Below are positions 9,229-15,771 of a stretch of 64,000 nucleotides of DNA, piece after piece. The position numbers and the translations under genes were made by a program. The DNA is taken from contig JBBIME010000003.1 in NCBI GenBank assembly GCA_037444575.1, positions 1-64,000 of the forward strand, in the 5' to 3' direction. Origin of the DNA: Bacteriovorax sp037444575. Its GTDB lineage: Bacteria > Bdellovibrionota > Bacteriovoracia > Bacteriovoracales > Bacteriovoracaceae. Under the pieces are notes generated by a model, which was not told the origin of the DNA, did no database searches, and was given only the letters and a program-made list of their open reading frames with translations. Numbering within the stretch: the first letter of the stretch is position 1; the number at the start of each line of letters is the position of its first letter.

Positions 9229-9482
9229 AGACACTTACTAAAATTGCTGTAGCAATAATTGCTATCGTAGCATCGATTCAAACAGTACTAACTTATGCAG
9301 GAGTTAAAACGCCAGAGCAGGAAATCAAAGATCGTCTACATGATGTTATACTTGAGGAAAAAACAAGTCTTGAAACTCAAAATATGGATGAAGCCTCTAA
9401 GGCAAAAGCAGATGCCTTATTGACTAAGCTTGAAGCAACCATGACCGATGGGGTAAAACATGATGGTGAACCTGGGCCATAA
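9225..9482 (+). CDS. small exported protein, 85 aa
   Basis: The start ATG overlaps the hydrolase stop (ATGA). The N-terminal hydrophobic segment (residues 7-24, IAVAIIAIVASIQTVLTY) is a signal peptide or anchor, with an AYA-like site near residue 25. The rest is a charged amphipathic helix with a Gly/Pro-rich end (DGEPGP). It has no known domain. Its position between a hydrolase and an ICMT-like methyltransferase in an operon headed by a peptide-binding protein and a kinase makes it the natural candidate for a signal precursor, but nothing in the residues proves that. Confidence 0.7.
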   Translation: MKTLTKIAVAIIAIVASIQTVLTYAGVKTPEQEIKDRLHDVILEEKTSLETQNMDEASKAKADALLTKLEATMTDGVKHDGEPGP

Positions 9483-10058
9483 ATGAATTCCAAAATTTTT
9501 AATAATTATATTCCTGCGAGTTTGTGGCTAACTTACCATCTAATAGTGCCGACATGGCATTTTAGTTTTTTTAGTTTGCTGATGCTTATTCGTGCACTGG
9601 TAATATTATTCTGCTTTATAGATAGAGATATGCCTTTAAAGCGCGCTCCTAAATATCAAATTGCCATAGCATGGATTTCAACATTCATTCCAACCTTTAT
9701 GGAATGGAACTCAGGGCCTTCAATTCAGGGTATGATTGGTGAGCTTATTGCCATTTTAGGGATGGTGATGTTTGTTTTTACTTCTTTGGAGCTTGGTAAA
9801 TCATTTGGAGTATCACCGGCATTACGAAAACCAATTTCAGGCGGTATTTACTCTTATGTTTCACACCCTATGTATTATTCCCATTTCATCGTAGAAGTCG
9901 GTATTTTAATCGCTAGCCCTACAAAATGGAATTTTTTAATTGCCCTCATGGCATGGGCCTTTTATGGTTTAAGGGCCACTTGGGAACAAAAAATCGTCCA
10001 GACCCATATTAATAATGGCCATGTTAATAAAATTTTAGGGCTTAACTTTAAATATTGA
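9483..10058 (+). CDS. isoprenylcysteine-methyltransferase-like membrane enzyme (ICMT/PEMT family)
   Basis: The ATG directly follows the upstream TAA. The 191-aa protein has about five TM helices and the C-terminal catalytic block of the ICMT/phospholipid-methyltransferase group: SGGIYSYVSHPMYYSHF (the R/SHPxY motif that binds SAM), followed by a WEQK segment. Related bacterial enzymes methylate lipids, isoprenoids or modified peptides at the membrane. The substrate here is unknown. As last gene of the sensor operon it could modify the product of the operon's small exported protein, or a lipid (inference). Confidence 0.75.
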   Translation: MNSKIFNNYIPASLWLTYHLIVPTWHFSFFSLLMLIRALVILFCFIDRDMPLKRAPKYQIAIAWISTFIPTFMEWNSGPSIQGMIGELIAILGMVMFVFTSLELGKSFGVSPALRKPISGGIYSYVSHPMYYSHFIVEVGILIASPTKWNFLIALMAWAFYGLRATWEQKIVQTHINNGHVNKILGLNFKY

Positions 10059-10248
10059 ATGACATTGGTCAGATGTATTATGGTCTTACCTTAAAGGTTA
10101 AATGGACAACCTCTTGTTTTCTCTAAAATAATCATTAAAGCAAAAGGAAAATAGCCAAAGTTCAGGTCAGAACCATTTGTTATGATCACAAAAATTTCAC
10201 CTTTATTTGGTTCAATTCTGTTCCGTCCCTTAGTGTGTAAAAAATTCA

Positions 10249-10279
10249 TGTGGCATACATAGTGCCACACTTTGTGGCA
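10249..10279 (+). promoter_or_regulatory. TGTGGCA palindrome with extra half-site, overlapping a sigma-54-like element
   Basis: TGTGGCA-N7-TGCCACA (10249-10269) is a perfect inverted repeat, and a third TGTGGCA half-site lies at 10273-10279. Within it, TGGCAT..N..GTGC (10251-10265) has the GG-N10-GC spacing of a -24/-12 sigma-54 promoter. The coding start at 10323 would be about 47 nt from the predicted transcript start. It could be an operator, a promoter or both. The rest of 10059-10322 shows no gene. Confidence 0.45.
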
Positions 10280-10322
10280 AAAAACACTGGAAACGAATTT
10301 AATTTTCAGTTATTGTCGCTTC

Positions 10323-11114
10323 ATGGAAACAGAAACAACTACAATTATTAAAAACGCTAACGATGATGGACGATCAATATTTCGTTTATGGCTTCAAAAA
10401 CAGTTTACTGAACGCTGTAAAAGGAATGCTCGATACTCACTTCGGGCCTTTGCTAAAACTCTAGATTTAGATGCCTCGTCATTGTCGCAAATCTTAAGTG
10501 GTAAAAGAAAATTATCAAAGAAAGGAATTCAAAACATTTGTGATAAATTATCTGCTTCTCCAAAAGAGCTTCAAATTTTTGGTCTAATTGAAAAGAAAAA
10601 GAATGAGACAGATGATGAATATCTACAGGTTGGTATTGATACGTTCTCTGTAATTTCTGATTGGTATCACTACGCTATATTAGAATTAACCTTTGTATCA
10701 GGTTTTAAAGCTGATCCTAAATGGATTGCTAAAAAGCTTTCTATTACTGTTGAAGAATCTAAAAGCGCAGTGGAGCGACTTAAGCGATTAGGACTTTTAT
10801 TAGAAGAAAACGGATCTCTAATTAAATCCGCCGTTCGCATTACTAATAATGGAACTGTAAATACAAGCGGGGCTCACAAAGAACTTCAAAAACAAGTTAT
10901 CTCAAAAGCTTTGATCGCTGTAGATGAAGCGTCTCAAGATGAAAAAGATATAACCTCCATGACGATGGCAATTGATACAAAAAATCTTGATAAGGCAAGA
11001 ATACTTATTCAGAAGTTTCGTCGCGACCTTTGTGAACTTCTCGAAGAAGGCAATCAAGAACAAGTTTATAATTTAGGAATACAACTTTATCCAATATCAA
11101 AAAAACAGGAGTAA
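10323..11114 (+). CDS. TIGR02147/DUF4423-family regulatory protein
   Basis: The start at METETTT is preferred over the upstream in-frame ATG at 10272, which would lie inside the palindromic control region. An N-terminal Cro/CI-like HTH (residues about 35-75: YSLRAFAKTLDLDASSLSQI and LSGKRKLSKKGI) is followed by a winged-helix/DUF4423 region. Its hallmark features here are FSVISDWYHYAILEL, WIAKKLSI.VEE....VERLKRLGLL, and a C-terminal DKARILIQKFRRDLCELLEE. This family is especially numerous in Bdellovibrio relatives. It lies 4 nt upstream of the secreted protein at 11119, which is probably its regulon partner. Confidence 0.85.
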   Translation: METETTTIIKNANDDGRSIFRLWLQKQFTERCKRNARYSLRAFAKTLDLDASSLSQILSGKRKLSKKGIQNICDKLSASPKELQIFGLIEKKKNETDDEYLQVGIDTFSVISDWYHYAILELTFVSGFKADPKWIAKKLSITVEESKSAVERLKRLGLLLEENGSLIKSAVRITNNGTVNTSGAHKELQKQVISKALIAVDEASQDEKDITSMTMAIDTKNLDKARILIQKFRRDLCELLEEGNQEQVYNLGIQLYPISKKQE

Positions 11115-11118
11115 TTTT

Positions 11119-12039
11119 ATGAAAAAGATTTTTTTATTAGGTTTAGTATTAATGTCATCGATCGGTCACGCAAAAATGGGAAGTGAAGGCGTTGGCGGAG
11201 GTGATCTTTGTGAAGATCGCATCAAAATTATTCGCGATGATCTTAATTCCTGGATTTCAAAAGGCGGTCCAAAAGATCTCCAACTTACTGATGGTGTCTC
11301 AACAAGTGATTATTCCAAAGCAATGCTTACAGAAATCAAAATGGCTAAAATCAAGTGTGTTGCAGCAGGCGATATCGAGTATCCAATTCAAATAGGCAAT
11401 TCCCCAAAAGTTTGTCGATTTGATAAAACTCAAGATACAAGTCAAATTTCGTGTGACTTTAATAAATTTCAATCTACTAGTGAGTCAGATCAATATGTGC
11501 TTATTCATCATGAGTTTGCGGGTCTTGCAGGAGTCGAAATTCCAAATGGAGATGATTCGAATTATAGCATTTCAAATCAGATTTCGAAATACTTAGTCGA
11601 TCAAGTCGTGAAGAAACTTGCCGTTAAATCCACATCGATTACGGTTTCTGCAAAAACAATAGAACATGAAAACTGTAACGTATTTTTAAGTGAAGGTAAG
11701 GGGCCACTAGGTAAACTGCCTATTTCAGATTCAGTGCAACAGATTTTAATTAAAAAAGGTTATCATCCAACAGTAATTACATTAGATGATGAACTTAATT
11801 TAAATGAGAATGATCTATATGTTAGTACGAGATTTTTTCACGGAAATTATGGAATTCCAGCAGTAAAAAGCTTTTGCCAGGCAGAGTCAACTCTTTTTCG
11901 GTCTGAGAATCGAGGTTCTATTGATCTTTACCAATGGCAGGAAGAGCAAGACGGCTTAAGGTTGCTTCCAATGTCTATGAAGTGTCACAAGGCTTTAAAT
12001 GAATCTTTAAAACATCTTCCGTATTGTAAATTAAAATAG
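11119..12039 (+). CDS. secreted protein with GGGD and HHEFAG motifs (possible metalloprotease-like fold)
   Basis: The signal peptide is cut near GHA-KMGSEG. The mature protein starts with a Gly-rich GVGGGDLCEDRIKIIRDDL block and has six or more Cys, suggesting disulfides. It has a VLIHHEFAGLAGVE segment reminiscent of the HExxH-like stretch in Bdellovibrio secreted proteins, but the second His and Glu spacing does not make a proven zinc site. The C-terminal half (about 180-306) has a distinct character. It is translated with the upstream TIGR02147 regulator, 4 nt away. The function is unknown. Confidence 0.75.
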   Translation: MKKIFLLGLVLMSSIGHAKMGSEGVGGGDLCEDRIKIIRDDLNSWISKGGPKDLQLTDGVSTSDYSKAMLTEIKMAKIKCVAAGDIEYPIQIGNSPKVCRFDKTQDTSQISCDFNKFQSTSESDQYVLIHHEFAGLAGVEIPNGDDSNYSISNQISKYLVDQVVKKLAVKSTSITVSAKTIEHENCNVFLSEGKGPLGKLPISDSVQQILIKKGYHPTVITLDDELNLNENDLYVSTRFFHGNYGIPAVKSFCQAESTLFRSENRGSIDLYQWQEEQDGLRLLPMSMKCHKALNESLKHLPYCKLK

Positions 12040-12161
12040 TGAAAAAAAGGCTTTTAGTAATCGTAAACATTTGTGGAAAATATTAACAACAATAAGCTTT
12101 TCGAATAGCAAATAAGTGATTACGTATAAAACATTTCTCTAACTAAAAACATGGAGTCTGT

Positions 12162-12497
12162 ATGAAATTTTTATTAGTAACAATTACAGTTTTGAGTTTT
12201 ACCCAGGTGACTTATGCAGGAGAAGGTCAGCTTGATGGAATGAAATTTTGTCGTTCTATTTCAACTGGTGGAATGTTTGGTCAACCTCGCGGGATCAGAT
12301 TACATTGCTTATCATTCAACAATGGAAAAGCAAGCGATAATGCGAGTACTTTTTTTGGTAATGCCCCAGAAATTTTTTCTTATTCTGTTCAAGATGCCAA
12401 AATTATTGACACAGATAAAAATCGAGAGACTTCTTACTAATTAGAAAATGGGAATATTGTAATTCAGGAGACCGGTGCAGTATTGGTTTTACAATAA
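12162..12497 (+). pseudogene. small secreted protein interrupted by an in-frame stop
   Basis: The signal peptide MKFLLVTITVLSFTQVTYA is followed by a 73-residue region with two Cys (KFCRSI, LHCLSF) up to a TAA at 12438-12440. The same frame continues cleanly after that stop with LENGNIVIQETGAVLVLQ and a second TAA at 12495. The continuation reads like the last beta-strands of the same domain, so the first stop looks like a nonsense mutation. Translation from 12162 to 12440 would give a 92-aa product. A GGAG site precedes the ATG. Confidence 0.55.
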
Positions 12498-12664
12498 CTG
12501 CTTCTCGATAACCCCTGAAACTTTAACCATGATCTTCTTTATTAATTGTTGTACCAGAAGGCTATATGATGACCGGCCCCCCATTCTCCAGACAAAGGGG
12601 CTCACTCTAAACCACTAGGATCGTAGCCATCAGAGCTGTCGATTTACAAAGAAAAAATAATCAG

Positions 12665-12693
12665 GCCATCGTCTAAAAAACGATGGCTTTTTT
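12665..12693. terminator. rho-independent terminator
   Basis: GCCATCGT and ACGATGGC form a perfect 8-bp stem with a 7-nt loop and a T6 tail; an A-rich stretch on the other side allows use by the minus-strand gene ending at 12704. The 165 bp before it (12498-12664) hold no gene I can support. Confidence 0.8.
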
Positions 12694-12703
12694 GTTTTAG
12701 AAA

Positions 12704-12919
12704 TCAGTAGTCGAGCAATTTGCTTACAGTTACGCCTAAAGTGGTTGCAATTTTTAATAGAGTTGAAAATTGCGGATCAGTTCCACCAACTTCTATTCGA
12801 TGTATTGTTCTCCGGCCCACTTCAGCCTCTAGGGCCAATTGATCTTGCGAAATACCTTTTTTATGACGATATTTGGCAATATTTTTCCCAAGTTTTTGTA
12901 ATTCAGTTTCTTTAGTCAT
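12704..12919 (-). CDS. XRE-family (Cro/CI) transcriptional repressor
   Basis: Starting at MTKETELQ (12919), it is a 71-aa single-domain HTH_3 protein: LGKNIAKYRHKKGISQDQLALEAEVGRRTIHRIEVGGTDPQFSTLLKIATTLGV covers the whole fold. The in-frame ATG at 12937 is less likely. It is transcribed away from the small membrane-protein gene at 13024, and the shared 100-bp gap holds a palindrome inside a strong promoter. It most likely represses that promoter, as in plasmid or phage switches and addiction-like pairs (inference). Confidence 0.85.
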   Translation of the reverse strand: MTKETELQKLGKNIAKYRHKKGISQDQLALEAEVGRRTIHRIEVGGTDPQFSTLLKIATTLGVTVSKLLDY

Positions 12920-12936
12920 ACGTACTATTATGCACA

Positions 12937-12970
12937 TACCGCCATATTTGACACCGCCTTTTTTGGCGGT
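12937..12970. promoter_or_regulatory. candidate XRE operator
   Basis: ACCGCC-TTTTTT-GGCGGT (12953-12970) is a perfect inverted repeat, with an additional half-site TACCGCC at 12937-12943 close to the repressor's own start. The arrangement fits autoregulation plus repression of the divergent gene. Confidence 0.6.
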
Positions 12971-12975
12971 ATAAT
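12948..12975 (+). promoter_or_regulatory. consensus sigma-70 promoter for the gene at 13024
   Basis: TTGACA (12948-12953) and TATAAT (12970-12975) are exact consensus hexamers with a 16-bp spacer, about 50 bp upstream of the ATG at 13024. The spacer is almost entirely the palindrome ACCGCC-N6-GGCGGT, so a bound protein would block polymerase. Confidence 0.8.
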
Positions 12976-13023
12976 AATATTATCCTTTAATTTAGGATTT
13001 TCTTTTAAAAAGGAAGAATTTGT

Positions 13024-13209
13024 ATGGAAAAAATTATTGATGGAATTGTAACTGCAATTTACTTAGTCGTCTTTACATTCGGTAGCGGTTACACCTTAAA
13101 CAAAGCATATAACTGGTCAAGAAACGTAAGTTTTGAAAAAGTCGCTACTGGACTTGGTAGCCTTGAAAAATCTAGTAGAACAATGACTGGTGGTAAATTA
13201 GATTTTTAA
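13024..13209 (+). CDS. small single-pass membrane protein, 61 aa
   Basis: GGAAG precedes the ATG. The protein has one hydrophobic segment (residues about 8-25, IVTAIYLVVFTFGSGYTL), then a short polar tail with FEKVATGLGSLEKSS. No family is recognised. It sits alone between a consensus promoter carrying an operator and a strong terminator, so it is a tightly controlled monocistronic unit under the divergent XRE protein. A toxin-like or phage-like membrane peptide is possible, but nothing shows it. Confidence 0.7.
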   Translation: MEKIIDGIVTAIYLVVFTFGSGYTLNKAYNWSRNVSFEKVATGLGSLEKSSRTMTGGKLDF

Positions 13210-13211
13210 TT

Positions 13212-13250
13212 TATAATAAGGCCATCATTTTTTTTGATGGCCTTATTATA
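13212..13250. terminator. perfect 16-bp bidirectional terminator
   Basis: A 16-bp perfect stem (TATAATAAGGCCATCA and its inverse) with a T7 loop lies between the small gene ending at 13209 and the convergent recombinase gene ending at 13258. The AT-rich flanks give U-tracts in both directions. Confidence 0.85.
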
Positions 13251-13257
13251 TTGTTAA

Positions 13258-13995
13258 TTAACGTTCAAGTTCAAATTTCGTTTCTTGATTTTCAAAATCA
13301 AACATTAGCCCCTCATAGACTTCATTTTTTGTTACATGTTTTATTGTTGATGAGGTTTCAACTTCTAATTTCGGCAGAAGAGCTTCTTCTTTTTCTCTTT
13401 TTAATTTTTCTGATTTTAGCGCGCGCATTTCAGCCGCGACTGCACCTGATGAGCATTTGGCAATTTTAGCAATGTCTCTAAAAGTCATTCCACTTGCGCG
13501 CAGTTTTCTGATAAGATCACTGTCGCGAGTTTTTAATCTTCCAATGCGTATTCCTTTAGCTTTTGCATTGGCAAGTCCGTTACGAACTCTCTCAGCGACC
13601 AAGTCCCTTTCCAATTGGGCCACGGCCCCAAGTATGGTGAAGACCGCTGAACCTAAAGGCGTATTCGTATCAATATTTTCTGTAATAGAAACAAACCCAA
13701 CATTTATTTTTTTAAATTCTTCAAGTGCGCGAAGTAGATGGGTAACACTTCTGGCGTATCGGCTAAAACTATAGACGATAACTTTTTCAATAAAACCGTC
13801 ACGAACATCTTTCATCATTCTATCAAGAGCAGGACGTGATTGCTTAACTCCTGATTGGTTTTCATCTTCATAAATTACGTAGTCTGAAATATTATTTCTT
13901 GTGCAGTATTCTCTTAATGCTCTTACCTGTGCTTCAAGTCCAGTTGATTGATTACCTGTTGAAACTCGACAATATAGTGCAATTTTTTTTACCAT
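13258..13995 (-). CDS. small serine recombinase (resolvase/invertase family)
   Basis: The 245-aa protein has the resolvase catalytic domain: YCRVSTGNQS with the nucleophile Ser at residue 12, then VYSFSRYARSV (the second motif with paired Arg), and the E-helix region LGAVAQLERDLVAERVRNGLANAKAKG. A short HTH_7-type DNA-binding end follows (RKLRASGMTFRDIAKIAKCSSGAVAAEM). A polar 60-residue tail is additional. Such enzymes resolve cointegrates or invert DNA. No paired crossover sites were identified. It may act in the rhs region next door or be a plasmid/transposon resolvase. Confidence 0.88.
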   Translation of the reverse strand: MVKKIALYCRVSTGNQSTGLEAQVRALREYCTRNNISDYVIYEDENQSGVKQSRPALDRMMKDVRDGFIEKVIVYSFSRYARSVTHLLRALEEFKKINVGFVSITENIDTNTPLGSAVFTILGAVAQLERDLVAERVRNGLANAKAKGIRIGRLKTRDSDLIRKLRASGMTFRDIAKIAKCSSGAVAAEMRALKSEKLKREKEEALLPKLEVETSSTIKHVTKNEVYEGLMFDFENQETKFELER

Positions 13996-14048
13996 TTAGG
14001 CTCCGTGTGATTTTGTTAATTTTTTTTTAGAAATAGAATTTTCTTTTT

Positions 14049-14492
14049 TTATGGCCATCGACAATTTTTTTCTGACTTATTTCCCTGATGGCGTTTAATA
14101 ATATATCCAATGGTCGGCTGACTCCATTCCTTGGCCTTTCGAGGTTTAATTTTTTTGCCATTTAAAGTACGAGCAATGTCGCAATGACTCATACCTTGTT
14201 GCCACCAATTTAAAATTAATTGTAAATTGGCTTGCTCTTTCGGGTCAGGTTGTAATTGACCTTGTACCAAACAGAAGCCGTAGGGAGCGGTCTTAATACT
14301 TTTTATTCGTGGACATATTTTATTTTTAAGTTGTCCATTAGAATGTGTCCTTAGTGGTATTCCTGCTTTTAATAATCTGTCTCTGGCAGTTGTTTTTGGA
14401 ATTTTTAGCTTTGTAGAAATAGCTTGAATAGAGTAACCTTTTTCGTATAAAAAGATGATATTTTTTGAAATTCCCTGTTTTGTTAATGCCAA
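14049..14492 (-). CDS. HTH plus 'Recombinase'-domain-like DNA-binding protein without a catalytic domain
   Basis: The 147-aa protein starts with an HTH (YEKGYSIQAISTKLKIPKTTARDRLLKAGI). Its C-terminal half resembles the DNA-binding part of large serine recombinases: APYGFCLVQGQLQPDPKEQ, then WWQQGMSHCDIARTLNGKKI and a late WSQPTIGYIIKRHQ. No resolvase catalytic Ser domain is present in this frame. It lies 53 nt upstream of the small serine recombinase on the same strand, so the two may act as a split or accessory pair (inference). Its start is next to an 8-bp hairpin (CCTGTTTT/AAAACAGG, about 14473-14498). Confidence 0.7.
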   Translation of the reverse strand: MALTKQGISKNIIFLYEKGYSIQAISTKLKIPKTTARDRLLKAGIPLRTHSNGQLKNKICPRIKSIKTAPYGFCLVQGQLQPDPKEQANLQLILNWWQQGMSHCDIARTLNGKKIKPRKAKEWSQPTIGYIIKRHQGNKSEKNCRWP

Positions 14493-14520
14493 AACAGGAA
14501 TAATATCATGAGGTTGTAGA

Positions 14521-15771
14521 TTGTCGTATGTTGTAAAGGTCCCGCAACTAAATTTTCAAGTTCTCGATAATTTAAAACTTCAACTGAAGGCGCTTGGTGG
14601 AGATACGGGGAATTTTACAGGGCAAATGCATAACCTACTAGAGTCGTTAATTAATTTTGAGATCTCTGTTCTTAGTTTCAAATCACAACTTGTTGTGATG
14701 GAACGAGATATGGAAACGAGAAAACAAAAGCTTTTAGGATTATTGGATCAATATACCGCAGAAAATGAAGCAAGATATCTAAGAGTTAATACTCGAAACT
14801 GGCTTTTATCTAATATGGATTTGGATTTTGTAAATGGGCCTAGTCAAAATCAAAATCTTTATACCCTAAATCGAATTCTAAATACAATGGAGCACTCACT
14901 CGTTTCCTATGTTGATTTCAAATATAGAAATGATGAAAAACGCGCCATTTTGGGAGATGTCTCTTTATTGCAAAATATTCAATTTTCGGATTCATTTGAT
15001 CTAATTGCTAAGAATATTACTAGCTACACTCGTATACTTTTAGATAATTTGGCTCAAGATTTAAACAACAAACCAGTTATTCCTAAAACTACTGTTGGTA
15101 TAAGCATTCCAAACCCATTTTATCGTCCAACATTTCCTGTACCATTTCCTGCTCCAAGCCTGCACCCAGTGATGGAGGCGAGTAGAGCAAGAGATTTTTG
15201 GGTAAAGCTTGCGAATTGGCAAGTCGCTGGTGTTAAGCAAGATCTTAAGATTGATGTATTAATTGATGATCTCTACACTCAAAATGGTCTTGGCTGTTAT
15301 GTCCAGGCTCCAATCATAGATTCATGGGCAATGGTTTTTATTCCTGAAAACGAAGGTTATATTACAGACTTCAATAATAATTACCGTCATAAAAATGCCA
15401 AACTTAATCTAGAAGGAGTAAGTGTCATTCCTTATGAGCTTCAACCCACAAGCTATAATTTTGTTGGCTCTAACTGGCGCTTTCTCGATGTAGCTGTTCG
15501 AATGGCCAAGAATTCTAATGATGCCATTAGGCTTCTAACAAGCGAATTTCCACCTGAAGCCGATAGAGAAACAGGTCTAGGAACAGGACGACCAATGTTT
15601 GGACGATTTAAGATTGGAGATCTAAGACCGTGGAGAAGTGTAAATGGGGAAGTATTTATTGGAGAGACTCCTATTAATGAAATTAAAGAAGTCTTTTTAG
15701 GATACGTGGTTTCTGCTTCAAATGGGGACTTTAATGTGAACATGGGTTGGATTAATTACTGTGCAAAATAA
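14521..15771 (+). CDS. 416-aa unknown protein coupled to the Rhs gene
   Basis: No ATG fits. TTG at 14521 follows GAGG (14510-14513) at good spacing, and an in-frame TGA at 14509-14511 prevents an earlier start. No signal peptide is visible. Residues about 1-180 are helical with heptad character. A Pro-rich linker follows (PFYRPTFPVPFPAPSLHP, about 198-215), then a beta-rich C-terminal domain. No family is recognised. The last codons overlap the rhs GTG start by 11 nt, so the two proteins are made together; it could be an adaptor, chaperone or exported partner. A 5' truncation of a longer exported protein is also possible. Confidence 0.7.
   Translation: MSYVVKVPQLNFQVLDNLKLQLKALGGDTGNFTGQMHNLLESLINFEISVLSFKSQLVVMERDMETRKQKLLGLLDQYTAENEARYLRVNTRNWLLSNMDLDFVNGPSQNQNLYTLNRILNTMEHSLVSYVDFKYRNDEKRAILGDVSLLQNIQFSDSFDLIAKNITSYTRILLDNLAQDLNNKPVIPKTTVGISIPNPFYRPTFPVPFPAPSLHPVMEASRARDFWVKLANWQVAGVKQDLKIDVLIDDLYTQNGLGCYVQAPIIDSWAMVFIPENEGYITDFNNNYRHKNAKLNLEGVSVIPYELQPTSYNFVGSNWRFLDVAVRMAKNSNDAIRLLTSEFPPEADRETGLGTGRPMFGRFKIGDLRPWRSVNGEVFIGETPINEIKEVFLGYVVSASNGDFNVNMGWINYCAK

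Noticed and set aside
12498..12664. Possible small RNA ending at the terminator 12665-12693
   Set aside because: Only a terminator and a short CCCC/GGGG pairing support it; no promoter or conserved fold could be shown.
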